NCBI GenBank assembly: GCA_034620365.1
Contig: JAQGEQ010000177.1
Location: forward strand, 868,001-932,000
Length of the DNA: 64,000 nucleotides
Source: Pegea sp. RAD2-039
Taxonomy: Eukaryota; Chordata; Thaliacea; Salpida; Salpidae
Direction of reading: 5' to 3'
Made by a program: the position numbers and the translations under genes. Position 1 is the first letter of the stretch, and the number at the start of each line of letters is the position of its first letter. The notes beneath the pieces were generated by a model. That model did not search any database and had not been told where the DNA came from. It saw only the letters and a program-made list of their open reading frames with translations. Positions 51,938 through 63,881 of this stretch are shown one piece after another.

Positions 51938-52341
51938 AGTCCAATATTGCCAACATTGTTATTTCTAAATTGTAAATTTTCTCTTTATTATATTATTAAC
52001 GTCTTATGTAATTATTCACTATTATATTGTATAACCACTACTGAAATGCCATGTGTTACATTTATTCCCTTCTATACTTGTATTTCAGTTTTTTTATTAC
52101 TTTGATTTCTGTCTCAGAAATTTGTCTCCTAATTTCCAGTCATCACCCAGGTAACTTAAATTCACAGGCTTATAAAAATACAGTGATTAAATTATAAAGA
52201 TATAATTTTGTTTATGAAAATGTATAAAAGCGAGTTCTATTTTCATCTTATGAAGTTTATACAGAGGATGATATTTGTTTCAACTATTATACAACAAAAT
52301 ACAATTTTTTTCTTTACGTTTGTTGTAATAAATAAATAAGT
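51938..52341 (+). mobile_element. LINE 3' end, copy 3, carrying a foreign 63-bp insert
   Basis: The sequence aligns with copies 1 and 2 from 'ccaatattgccaacattg' through 'tgccatgtgttacatt', and again over the 'tgtgagaatg...' block (here 'tttatgaaaatg'), ending 'gtaataaataaataag'. The coding block is lost. At 52,242-52,304 the LINE alignment is broken by a piece of the 128-aa gene's coding sequence. Confidence 0.65.
52242..52304 (+). pseudogene. 63-bp shard of the 128-aa gene
   Basis: 61 of 63 bases match 54,522-54,584 (first cassette) and the equivalent part of the second cassette, in the same orientation. It covers about 21 codons, roughly residues 30-50 of the protein. It lies exactly where LINE copy 3 departs from its relatives, with a TTCA microhomology at the left junction. 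Confidence 0.85.
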
Positions 52342-54388
52342 TTTTGAAGCAGCTGATGAGTTTCATTATTTTCCTTTATCGAATAGAATTCTAACGTACT
52401 AAAAAGCTAGTTTGAATTATCTAAGTTTATTTTTGTCGCAACTAATTTTGACAATATTGCTATAAATAATAATTCTATCTTTAAAAAAAATACAGTTTTT
52501 TTTCAAAAAGTTTTGTTTAAAATTAGTTCCTTTCATTTGAATCATTATATCTTCAAGAAAATATATTTAAATATGTATTCTCTTTTTTATATACAACTGT
52601 TTATAAACTTTATTATTGATTTCTGTAAATATTTACATTAAAATTAAAAATAAGAATGTGTTATTATAGACGTTTTAAAAATACAATTTTAAATTGTAAA
52701 AGCTGGAGTATAAATTGTGCCTTCAAATTTAGGTTCAACATAAGTCAAAATATCACTTACATTAAGAAGATGAAAGTTATAGAGTTTTAGACAAAGTTGT
52801 TTGCATTTGTGTCTTTTACAAACATTAGATTTTAAAAATTTTCAGTTTGTATGAATAGTTTTTAATAAAATTTATCTAGATTAGATGTTGCATGTTTTTA
52901 TTTTTTATTGATGTAAAATTATTTTGAAGCTTATAAACATTTTTTCAATTATTTTCTGCTTTTAGCTGCATGACTTGTAAGAATAATTTGAAAATTTAAT
53001 TTTTTCAGAAAATGATATTAAAAGTAATCTATTAATAATTTATAGTTGTGTTTTATTAGACTAGAACTTGATAAATTTTTGTAACACAAATTACATAGTT
53101 AAATTTTAATTTTATATATATAAAATTCACTGTATATATTGTATAATAGAAAATAGCTTATTTATAAGGTTTTAAGTGTTTTGATTATAGAACTGAAAGA
53201 AATTCCTGACTTATTGAAAGTAGTCACTTGTTATATTTTTTGTCTCAGTAGACAGTTTTTAAGACTTGAAAAAATTACTTTTTTTAATTATTATTACTTA
53301 CTTGATTTAATAGAAGTATATTTTTTCACTAACATTTTATATTATTTCTCTCCTAGTTATTTAGGTAAACAACTTAGATTATTAAGCTTCACATTTTTTA
53401 CTTTTTTAAAAACTTATAAGAATCAAATGCAAACTTCATTGTTTCTACAAAATGCTTTAAATCAAATTAATTATTAACATCTTAAAAATCTCTTTTTACA
53501 AAACTGAAATTTAATTTGAATAGTTTATTGTTTATATATTCTTACAGATTTTTTGGTTTAATGAAAAGTAAAAACTTTTTTGATTATAAACATTTGAAAC
53601 ACATTAAAAAACTTGTTTTTCAATTTTTTGAAGAAAAAAAAACAAAGTATTGAAATTTAATATTATTTTTAAGCTTCTTATGGAGTTTTATATTTTATTT
53701 AAAAGATTTTTAAATGTGTTTCAATTGTTGGTCAAAAAAGTCTTTTCTTTTATAAATAAGTTTAAATAATTACTTATTTATAATTGTAGTTTACAATTTT
53801 TCTCACGTATAAGCGTGATAAATTTAAAACTAGTTTTATAGAAATTTTATTTGCTTAAAATAAAGTCAGAAATGAAAGAAATTGCTTCTATAGGACTAAT
53901 TCAATTATTTAGCCTTTTACTGTTCATTTTCTTTGTGGTTACGTAAATGATTATGTTAAATTTCAATGATTAGTGTATAATTAAAGAAAAAAAGTACATC
54001 GTTTGAAGCTTTAAATTTTTTTAACAGAAATTGTTGATATCATATAGATTAAGATGGCTCAGTTACAGAAAAACAGTTTTAAATTTTAATGTTTAAATAT
54101 TCAAGAATTCATTTATTACAATAAAAGGTTTTTTAACGATTTTTAGATAAAGGTTTAGTGAGTATAACTAGGTTGTTTATTCAATATCTAACAAAATTAT
54201 TAGGGTGATATAATAGACTTAACATTAATTTTTTAAAGCAAAAACAAATTTATGTTTTGTTCACTAAAATTGATTGGAAATCTAATCTAGCGATAAAATG
54301 TTGAATATTTGATGATAAGCTTATTTAATATTTGTGTGGGTCTAACATTATGATTTTCTTAAGTTACATTAAAGCGATTAATACAAAA
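52342..54388. other. AT-rich intergenic stretch
   Basis: This stretch is extremely AT-rich, with homopolymer runs. The 98-codon plus-strand frame at 53,181-53,477 consists mostly of Phe, Leu, Tyr and Ile, as expected from composition, and has no clear signal peptide or splice context. I do not call it a gene. Confidence 0.55.
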
Positions 54389-55330
54389 AATTTAGTCGAT
54401 TAAACTGTTTTTTTTATTGCATTTAAAGGTAAATGGAAACTTGTCGTAATTTACGTTCGCGTTTCTTTCTGAATTTTTCAAATAAAATAAAACTGAAACG
54501 AAGGCATGGATCCAGGAAACCTTCATCTTATGAAGTTTATACAGAAGATGATGTTTGTTTCAACTATTATACAACAAAATACAAAAATGGGTATTGGAGA
54601 GTTTATAAGGCACAAATACTTGAAAGAATTGGTTGTGAATATTATATATTGAGAATTTACAAAAGTACGAAAAAATCTTTAACAGTTTCTACAGTTTATG
54701 AAGGGAAATTGAATTATGTCAAAGAAAAATTGGATGAGTGGTTGAATAAGAATCAGAATAATTTATCTTTAACACCACTTTGGAAAGAAGAAGAGAATTA
54801 TTTCTTTTCAATTAAATGACAATAAATCAGTGTAGGATAAACAAAGTTGTTAAAAATTCGTGGTACATTTAATTAATTAAAATTGTTCTTTTAAACATTT
54901 CATTGTTTCAGCAAAGTTTAATTTTGACTGGCAAATGTATTTGTTTGTTGCACTTGTTTTCTAAAACTTTTTTTTTGTATTATTTGTATTTACAAAATAA
55001 ATGTGTAATGCAGTATTTGATAGTTGTGTAAATAATTTTGATATGATTTGGCTAGAAATTTGCATGGTTTGTATTTGTAAGAATAAAATGTAAAAAATAA
55101 AAATTAAAAACATGTTTTAATAAGTAGTTCTTGTAGTAGTTCTTGTAGTTTCAATAAGTTCTTGTATTGTGTTTTGATTTTATAAAAAGGATTCTCATAA
55201 ATCTTTAAGGTTCTTTTATTTTGAGTATGAGGCCACCAAATATTCGATACACATAAAACCACAAAGCTCAAATTATGTAACTTTCAATTAGTAAAAGTTA
55301 TCAAACAAAAGTTAATTATGAAAAAGTGGT
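54389..55330 (+). repeat. 942-bp duplicated cassette, copy 1
   Basis: The unit runs from 'aatttagtcgatt' to 'gaaaaagtggt' and recurs at 57,650-58,591 in the same orientation, offset 3,261 bp, with about seven differences seen by eye (over 99% identical). It includes a T-rich tract and AG just before the ATG, the whole 128-aa coding region, and several hundred bp of 3' sequence. There are no terminal inverted repeats, poly-A tail or obvious target-site duplication. Confidence 0.95.
54433..54819 (+). CDS. Unknown 128-aa protein, copy 1
   Basis: I do not recognise this protein. It is an intact ATG-to-TGA frame with no intron. The N-terminus is strongly basic (RNLRSRFF, KIKLKRRHG; residues 5-28). 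The middle (30-100) is rich in Tyr, Lys and Glu and looks like a small alpha/beta domain (YEVYTEDDVCFNYY, YWRVYKAQIL, YYILRIYKS). A charged helix follows (YVKEKLDEWLNKNQ), and the end is aromatic (YFFSIK). No signal peptide or membrane span is seen. The ATG follows 4 bp after a T-rich tract and AAAG, which looks like a 3' splice acceptor, so an upstream non-coding exon or trans-splicing is possible. AATAAA occurs 1 bp after the stop codon (54,821) and again near 55,000. Its preservation in two copies argues that it is a real gene. Confidence 0.7.
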   Translation: METCRNLRSRFFLNFSNKIKLKRRHGSRKPSSYEVYTEDDVCFNYYTTKYKNGYWRVYKAQILERIGCEYYILRIYKSTKKSLTVSTVYEGKLNYVKEKLDEWLNKNQNNLSLTPLWKEEENYFFSIK

Positions 55331-57649
55331 TTTTTAAATAAGGAACCATTAAGGTTGATAATTTTATTTGCACTACGACTGTGTTTTCTTGGTATTCTCG
55401 ACCACTAAGTGCAAAGCTTATCTCTAATGTAAGACTTATGAGATTTATTGCTGTTGATCAAATGGGTTTTACAACATTGTGATTAATGAAACTTCCAGTT
55501 TTTAAATTTTAAGATATACGGAAAATTTAAGCAACGGTTCGCTGGTAATACAATTTATCATGCTACCAGATAAATACAAAAATTACCGGTTAATATCTAA
55601 TATATCTAATCTTTAATAATATCTAACTACATTTTTATCTCAAAATTATTAATCCAAACTTATTTATGCCCAAACTAAAAAAATTGCTAAGGATAATTAT
55701 GCACAAATTAATTACTTAGTGTTTCTCTTATAATTATTTCGTATATCATTTTCTAAGGATTTTTACAATAGTTAGTTTCACTTCTATAAATATTTTTTTA
55801 ATGTTGAATTTTTTTATAACGGAATTTAACAAACTGATCACCGCTTCTTAATGAAAAAACTTTTCAAAAAATAACTATTATCTGAAAATAATTAAAATTT
55901 TTTGATAATCGTTTAGTAACAAACTTCATTACATTATTTGCTTAGTTTGAATAAGTTAAACTGTTTGGCTTATAACATTTGATTTCTTATATAATTTCTT
56001 GAAGCTGTATTTAATGGTTAGTATCAGTAAGACTATACATAAATTATTATTTTTTATGAAACTTTTAAAAGGTTTTTGTAGAAAAGTTGACTGCAAGTAA
56101 ATTTATCCTTAAAAGTCTGATTTCGGTTTTTATATTAACTTTTATTCTAAGAATTTCAATATTGTTAGCACCTTGAAACCCCGGATTAGTTTGTAAACTG
56201 AGTTTTTTTTACTCAATTTTATTTACATGAATTTTCTACTGTCTACAAGGTAAATTTGCTGGTAAATTGTTCAATTTACATGCAGTCGTTGATTTTGTAA
56301 GATTAGTTTTCAATAAAGATTATGTATAAAGTTTAAGCTTAATAGTCTGAACAATTTAAAGAGATTATTTCATTGGAAAAAATGTTACTTGCTTGTTAGT
56401 TAAAAATTTATATGAAATTAAGAAAATGTTAATTATTGGTTATCAACTTTTTTAAACTCTTACTCGTTTCTTCATATTTAAGTAACTGAGTGTATTTTAT
56501 TTAAAACTGTTTTCCGAAAGATGTTCGATAACATGCAAGTTTGTTAAAAAAGGCAAATTATTACTTTTGTTTTAATATTTTAATAAAATTATTTACAATT
56601 AAAAAACTTTCTAATTCTAACTAATATTTTTAAAAAGTAATTCTAATGTTCAAAAGTTTATTCAACATCTTCATAGTACAGTTAATATAAATTACTAATT
56701 AATATAAATTTAGGAAATTTAATTTAAACGTTTTGAAAATTGTAATTGTTTTGTATTCAAACATATTTTTTCGATCGTTAAAAGCGATTTATTTTTCTTA
56801 CAAAAACCTTAATAAAAACTAAAGTTTTCGTAAATTTATTTTTAAAATAGTTTTATTAATTATTATACGATTCTAAAGTTATATAATGTTAGTTTAAGGG
56901 ATTTATAACTTTAATTATTGATAAAAATGTTTCTTTCTTTATGTTTAAAAGTGTTTAAAGTGTTATTCTTTATAAAGAATTTGATAAAATATATCTTAGT
57001 AAAAAAGTATCGTATTTTTAAAGAGATTCAAAAGTTGTCACAATTACTTAACGTTACATAACAATGTCGTTCTAAATAATTTGATTATTACGCTTCCGAT
57101 GTACTGACGTGATAGATTATGTAAAAATAATGCAAAAAAACATTTATGAAAAAAAGCAAAATTCGAAGATATAAATTCAGTTCGGAAAGAAAGAAGGAAT
57201 TATGAAGAGATTTTAGTGACAGATCGTGTGAGGAATGTTTTATTCTGCTATCGTTTCAACTTCATATTTCCAGCTTTATCTATAAAGTAAACAATTTATC
57301 AGTAAGTATTACTTTATTCAAAAGTTAAATTTTACCATAATGATATTTCAAGTTTAACAATATAAACTAATTTTATTGAGGTTTTACATTTTATTTGTTA
57401 AAATTATCTGAAAAACAAAATTAACTACATATTTAAATAGTTGAACATTTCATACCAAGTTTGTATATTATTGCGTTCGTCTTTTGCTACTCGTTTTCAG
57501 CGAAGTAGTAATTACAATAAAGTTACGAATAGTTAAAAGTCAATTTAAAATCAATATAAATGATTTTTGAATTGGTAAATAACTTATATTTGATATTTTA
57601 CTACTTGAAACTGATTTTATATTTTGATCAAACTATTTTAAATAGAGAG
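55331..57649. other. AT-rich spacer between the two cassettes
   Basis: About 2.3 kb of AT-rich DNA with no frame or motif I can support. It is not part of the duplication. A slightly less AT-rich patch at about 57,090-57,290 could hold an upstream exon or promoter for the second cassette, but nothing decides this. Confidence 0.5.
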
Positions 57650-58591
57650 AATTTAGTCGATTAAACTATTTTTTTTATTGCATTTAAAGGTAAATGGAAA
57701 CTTATCGTAATTTACGTTCGCGTTTCTTTCTGAATTTTTCAAATAAAATAAAACTGAAACGAAGGCATGGGCCCAGGAAACCTTCATCTTATGAAGTTTA
57801 TACAGAAGATGATGTTTGTTTCAACTATTATACAACAAAATACAAAAATGGGTATTGGAGAGTTTATAAGGCACAAATACTTGAAAGAATTGGTTGTGAA
57901 TATTATATATTGAGAATTTACAAAAGTACGAAAAAATCTTTAACAGTTTCTACAGTTTATGAAGGGAAATTGAATTATGTCAAAGAAAAATTGGATGAGT
58001 GGTTGAATAAGAATCAGAATAATTTATCTTTAACACCACTTTGGAAAGAAGAAGAGAATTATTTCTTTTCAATTAAATGACAATAAATCAGTGTAGGATA
58101 AACAAAGTTGTTAAAAATTCGTGGTACATTTAATTAATTAAAATTGTTCTTTTAAACATTTCATTGTTTCAGCAAAGTTTAATTTTGACTGGCAAATGTA
58201 TTTGTTTGTTGCACTTGTTTTCTAAAACTTTTTTTTTGTATTATTTGTATTTACAAAATAAATGTGTAATGCAGTATTTGATAGTTGTGTAAATAATTTT
58301 GATATGATTTGGCTAGAAATTTGCATGGTTTGTATTTGTAAGAATAAAATGTAAAAAATAAAAATTAAAAACATGTTTTAATAAGTAGTTCTTGTAGTAG
58401 TTCTTGTAGTTTCAATAAGTTCTTGTATTGTGTTTTGGTTTTGTAAAAAGGATTCTCATAAATCTTTAAGGTTCTTTTATTTTGAGTATGAGGCCACCAA
58501 ATATTCGATACACATAAAACCACAAAGCTCAAATTATGTAACTTTCAATTAGTAAAAGTTATCAAACAAAAGTTAGTTATGAAAAAGTGGT
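57650..58591 (+). repeat. 942-bp duplicated cassette, copy 2
   Basis: This is the second copy of the unit at 54,389-55,330. The breakpoints are sharp on both sides: 'agagag' precedes it here against 'caaaaa' in copy 1, and 'gttcaaag' follows it against 'tttttaaa'. The three differences in the coding region change two residues. Confidence 0.95.
57694..58080 (+). CDS. Unknown 128-aa protein, copy 2
   Basis: An intact frame identical to the protein at 54,433 except Cys4 to Tyr and Ser27 to Pro; a third coding difference is silent. The same acceptor-like AAAG precedes the ATG, and the same AATAAA follows the stop. Because the duplicated block starts only about 44 bp before the ATG, any promoter further upstream was not copied. 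This copy therefore depends on different upstream sequence or on splicing from a shared upstream exon. Confidence 0.7.
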   Translation: METYRNLRSRFFLNFSNKIKLKRRHGPRKPSSYEVYTEDDVCFNYYTTKYKNGYWRVYKAQILERIGCEYYILRIYKSTKKSLTVSTVYEGKLNYVKEKLDEWLNKNQNNLSLTPLWKEEENYFFSIK

Positions 58592-61500
58592 GTTCAAAGT
58601 TCTGTAAAATATTTGAATAGTTGTAAACATAATTTGATGAAATCTTTTTTATTGTTTATTTCGAATAAATATACTTTCATACTTTTGATATAAAATTTTG
58701 TATGTCAAATAAAAACTAGTACGTTTTTAAGATAAATTTAAAAATAGAAGGGGAAACATATGATAATTATTTACTCGTGAATTATAATCATTTTAATAAT
58801 TTGTTCATTACTAAGGTTTTTTCGATAATTTTGTGATCTATTGTGAACTTACAGTTTTCATAGACTAGTATTTATCTTATTAAACAAATAATTTAGTATT
58901 TTTCTAGTAATAGCTTTTTTTTACTTAAAGTCTTACTCTAACTTTATGCTTAAGTTTTATTTATAATAGATCTTATGTAAGTAATTTTTCAAACATCCTG
59001 CATGCCACTGTGTTCTATCTAATATCTTTTTAGAACTGTTTATATAAGTCTGACTTGATCTATAATGTAAGTTATATTAAATTTCAATAAACAACAAGAT
59101 GATTAGATTATATTTGATGATTATTATATTTACCCTGACTGGTAAAACTTCGACGGCCATTAACGTCCAATTAAAAATAACTTGTATTATAAAATCCAGA
59201 GCTAGTTTGTTGATTGCAAAATACTTCTAAAAAATTATTTAAACTAAAATAAAACATTTCAGGTATACTTACTTTATTCAAAAAACAACTATTTTACAAC
59301 AGCATTACAAAAATAGTTAAATTAACTTAATGGAATTAGAAATACAAGTTTAAGTTATTTTTATTACAAAATACCACATATAATTTCTAAGTGAAATAGC
59401 AAAATTGATTTGTGGATGATTGTTTGAACATTAAAGTAAATTACCAATTTTGCAATTACCGTTTGTGGATATTGATTTTCCTGATATCAATAAATTTCGT
59501 AAACTTGTAAATAAAACATTGCTATTTTTGTAAAAGTTATATCTGCAAAAAATAAATATTTTCTTGGGAAGTTTCAAGTTTGAGTTGATAGCTAAATATA
59601 AAAGAGGTTATTATAAACGAAATTGTTATAAATAATTTTGATTTTTAAACTATTCTTTACTAAGTGCGATTAAAAATTGAGTTTAAAACCAAAACCTTGG
59701 TATTCATGTTAAAAAAGTATAATAATTAAAAAATGTTTTGAAGATCAGCAAGAAAAGTTTAAAGAAAGATAAACTGCATTTGAAAACTTGTTTAGGATAG
59801 AATAAAAATTGATTGAAGTTTGTTTAAAATGATCAGTTAAAATTCTATTTATTTAAACAATTTTCATATAAATTATTTCTACAATTTTTTAGAATTTTAA
59901 ATTTAATATTATTCATTGTTAAACCAGTTGTAATCAAACAGGTACTACAACACTACCTGACAACAAAGTGAAAATAAAGTTTTAATTCAAATAAAAATTG
60001 TTATAATTTATTTTAAAAAAAATAGTTTTGATTTTTTTTCAACTATTTTTCTGCAAAAAACACTTTTACTTTAGATTTTAAAAAAGTTTATATATATTTC
60101 ATGAAAATAAAAATACATAACATCTGTTATAAGGTAATTAATTAACAATTCTGCTAACAAAATATATCAACGATAACTAAATCTTTTTATCACGATATGT
60201 TTCTTTTTAATAATAAAAATTTCAGCAGAGTGTTCCAAGCCAAGTTCAACGCTTTTATAACTTGTTATTAAAAGTATCACATGCCAAAGTATTTTGTTCA
60301 CAGCATTCACATTTAACTGGTCAATAGTTCCTGAGACTAGTCCCTGATATAGTTTAACTACTGAAGGGTATCTTAGAAGATTTTTAGATAAATTTACTTC
60401 TTTAAACTTTCTTGAGCTTCTATTTTATAAGGAAAGTTTCTAACCTATTAAACAGAACATAAACTTGTTTAAAACTCATGTAGCTATAGAAAAATTCAAG
60501 TTTGATTGAAGTTAAGTTTTAATTGTTTCAAAAAATAATAACTTTAGACTAAACTTTTCATTCAGTTTGAAGAAGATTTACACCGGTAAATATTTTATTT
60601 ATCTATTCAACGGGTTCAGCATCTTTATGGCGTACATTTCCTAAACTTTTTTCTGGGTTGAGAAAATGTTCACAAACAACTTTGGGATAAATCCACTTTT
60701 ATAGATCCAAAGTTTTGGATGTTTAATCTCAATTTTCTCATCTAATTACAGTTTTACCAATAGTCAAATAAAAATAATTTGTTGTCTTTTAGTTATAATT
60801 GCTTCTTTTGTAAATTACAAAGAACAATATTATAATGAGAAATTTGTTCAGTTGTTAAAAAAAGAATCAATATAATAATTTCTATCTTCCAAGCAATATT
60901 TTTCGAATTAATTTTGAGTCACTAAACTTCGAGCGTGAGAAAGAAAACTATTCTTTAAAATCTAGATATTGAAAATTTAAGATTTTTATTTTTGAGATAT
61001 TTTAAAATCTTCTAGAATTTTTTTATAACTTATTTTCTAACAGTTTTTCAACTACAAAGTTGCTTTAAGTTTTTTCTGACTTGAGGGATATATTTTACAA
61101 ATAAATCAAAATAATTGTTGATTTTTGCAACAGCTGTGTAATTTGAGATATTTTACTGCAATTCATAAAACTCTTTGCCCACGTGAAAATTTGAGACTTT
61201 TACGGTAATCTGACAAATAATTAATCCAAAATTAAAATTCTAAACCTCATAATAATCTAAATCTCATTTTGTGGCTTAAAAGCTTTTCGTAAATCCGTTT
61301 TAACTCCGTTTTGATTTCAGTAAGAAATTTGCTGATAAAATCTATCAAGATAAACAACTAGGTGAAACCGGACAGCTGAGAATGCTTTTGCTGAAATTTG
61401 AAACAAAAACTGTAGTTTTAGTTCAAAAACATTTTTTAATGGTTTAAAAAATCTGAAAATAAAAATCAAAGAGAATAAAAAATATAGCAGGAACGTAATT

Positions 61501-61762
61501 TGTAAAAAAATCTTCTAAATTAAATATTTATAATTTTTCTGAGTTTACCCATAACAAGAGTTAATACAATTTTACATTTACCAATATCACTTTTCAAAAC
61601 TTTGTTTCAGAATGTATCAAATATTATTTTGAAAATCCCTTTATTTTCTCGACTTCAAAAGCGGTAAAAAATATTCAAAAATTATTATCAAAAAATTATT
61701 TTATATGATAAAATGAGGTTAAGAATTTTATTTTTTTTAAATTGCGTGAAAGCTAGAAAATA
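58592..61762. other. AT-rich intergenic stretch
   Basis: About 3.2 kb of AT-rich DNA between the second cassette and the 3' end of the minus-strand rolling-stone-like gene. No open frame with coding character, RNA gene or clear repeat is seen. A slightly less AT-rich patch lies at about 60,225-60,420. Confidence 0.6.
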
Positions 61763-63881
61763 TTAAACCCACTCCACATTAGTTGGCTCAATACTGGATA
61801 ATTTCAAATTAAAAAATTTGTAAATCATAAAACAAAATGTATTAATTATTAAAGGGCCAAAAAGTGAAGCTAAGGATACAGCTAACACCACTCTAGCTGA
61901 GTTAGAGTTCCAGTCAGTCAAAGAACCATAAATAGCAGATTCAATCCCTGTTATGTGAGTAATATAAATAGTAAACAAATAAGCAAATCCAACAAGTACT
62001 GTAAAAAGAAAATGAAGAATTTTAATTGGATAACAGAATGCAATTAAATTAATAATAGTTAATAAAAGCAAGATTGCGTGCAAGTGAATTGAGAAGAATC
62101 CAAAATGAGATTTTTCAGGCGCTAAAAAACTCCAGTAAGCGATAAAAACAATTATCTGGGTATTAATAGCAATAGATTGCAACACCCAGCTCAATCTCAG
62201 CAAGACTTTTTCAATTTTTGTCAGATGATCTGTAAATGAAAGATGTCAAAAGCTTGATTTGATAATTTTATCATTTTTTGCAATATTTTTGTCAATTATA
62301 TTAACTATTTCAGAAGATTTACTAAATTATAGAAAATTACTTTGACCAAAGCTTAACATTTTTATCTGCAAACTTTTTTGATGATATCAAAATATTTATT
62401 TGATTTGAAATATTTTTACAATTAGCAAAATTTCAGCTTTGAATCATATAAAGTTATTTTAATGATAGCTTCTAACCTGAACTTTGTTCGCAGATTACAA
62501 TCAGAATAGAAATTGTTGAGGCTAGTAAGTAAACAATCACCACAATTTCTGACCAATGAGTAAGTTTATAATAAGCAGATCTTCCGCCTTCACCTACATA
62601 GTTGACACATAAACAAGACAAGGTGTAAATAAAAGAAACCAGCCGAACTAGAAATATTGTCAATTGGCTGGTTTTCGTCTTTTTCTGAAATAAAAATATT
62701 TTTGTGAATTAATTCAAGTGTTTGGATTGCCTAGAAGCGCTCTATGTAAATGTTAACAAAGTCTGAAAAGATAAAAAAAATCATTGTTTGTTGAAAACAA
62801 TAAACGTTTTTGGTTTTTTATTTGTAAATAAACTGAGAATTCTGACTTCTTTTCATTAAACGTGAAATTCTGTTTTTAAACTTTCTGTAAACTTTCACCT
62901 TTTGATAAATTCAGCCTTTCAGTTAGAAAAAAATTCAACTTATACTCACAAGTTAATAATTTGAAAAAATATAAGATTAAAGTGCCTTACTGTAAGAAAC
63001 AAAACAAATATTTGGGATAATTCATTATTTAATTAGAAACTCTTTTCTTAAAAATGTTTGCTAAAAAATCAATTTAAAACTTAAATGTAAAACAAAGACG
63101 TCACTTAGAAGTGACGTGATTTATTTCCATTTGGTTGCCATATGTAACGTCATTAGTCAGTGTGTGATATCAGCTTTAGTGGTTTTAAAGCTACCAAATA
63201 CTTTTGCTAAATTCAAATTTTGTCATTTTACTGAAAATGAAATAAGATGCAACAGTCAAAGTATGTTTCTAAAAGCAGACAAGGTTTGGTATTCTCAACA
63301 ACTTCGACAAAGGCTCTTATTTCATTATTATCAGGAGAAAAGTCAAGGTCGATACAAGTTATCTGGTTTGAAATTAAATATTCTAATGTTTTAAATATTT
63401 GTGACTTACATGGAGTTTTCAAGAAGGGGACAAAATATTTCATGAAGTAATTTTATCTTTTTAAAAGTGATTTTCTAATGTAAGTATTTTTGATGTATAG
63501 CTGTATAAAGTAGGCTGCCGAGAAAGCTTAGGAATGAACTTGATACCTAAGAATTAGTAAAAAAAATTGTTTTTCGTAAATCTATTAAATTGCTTTTAAG
63601 CCACATTAAACGAAAGATTTAAGCGAAAGATCTTCTCATAAATAAGTATGTATAAAAAGATGAATTATTTTCATTTCAAAAAACTTTGAAATTTAAGTTT
63701 ATAATAAGTCATTAAAGTTTGTTAACTTTGATCAAGTAAAAAATAACATAAAATTAAAATAAAACTCAGAATAATTTTGTAAAAACAAACTTACTTTGAA
63801 TGAATTCCAAAATTCTAACTGACTCAAACACAAATTCTTTTTTTTAAATTCATCAACAACAATATTCCAGCTTCTATTCAT
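61763..63881 (-). CDS. Rolling-stone-like multi-pass membrane protein
   Basis: Exons 63795-63881, 62477-62684 and 61763-62229 join in phase to 254 codons (253 aa). The N-terminus is a short cytosolic segment (MNRSWNIVVDEF). About six hydrophobic helices follow. Family-like landmarks are KLTHWSEIVVIVYLLAS, LSWVLQSIAINTQIIVFIAYW, the His-containing IHLHAILLLLTIINLIAF, and YPIKILHFLFTVLVGFAYLF with a following TDWN. These resemble the rolling stone family (Drosophila rost, involved in myoblast fusion); function in other animals is poorly known. The start was chosen as the only in-frame ATG in exon 1 with a typical short N-terminus. The upstream frame stays open for a few codons to a possible acceptor at about 63,907, so a further upstream exon outside the window cannot be excluded. 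Intron 1 is 1.1 kb. Confidence 0.7.
63098..63117. repeat. Inverted repeat with ACGTCACTT arms
   Basis: The plus strand reads ACGTCACTT, then AG, then AAGTGACGT: two perfect 9-bp inverted arms around a 2-bp spacer. It lies in intron 1 of the rolling-stone-like gene, at the left edge of a less AT-rich island (to about 63,450). The arm contains the TGACGT half-site of CREB/ATF-type factors. It could be a regulatory palindrome or the end of a small decayed mobile element. Confidence 0.6.

Larger units (their letters stand above)
50437..52341. repeat. Diverged long repeat, copy B
   Basis: This is the partner of 48,180-49,780, in the same orientation and about 2.2-2.5 kb away, with indels. It also ends in a LINE tail (51,938-52,341). 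The open frame at 50,597-50,821 on the plus strand lies inside the repeat and has no recognisable motif. Confidence 0.5.

Noticed and set aside
53181..53477. 98-codon plus-strand frame rich in Phe, Leu and Tyr
   Set aside because: Its composition is what AT-rich DNA gives by chance. There are no recognisable motifs, no duplication and no splice context.
54389..58591. 942-bp cassettes as copies of a DNA transposon or processed retrocopy
   Set aside because: There are no terminal inverted repeats, no target-site duplication and no poly-A tail at the sharp block ends, so plain segmental duplication is preferred.
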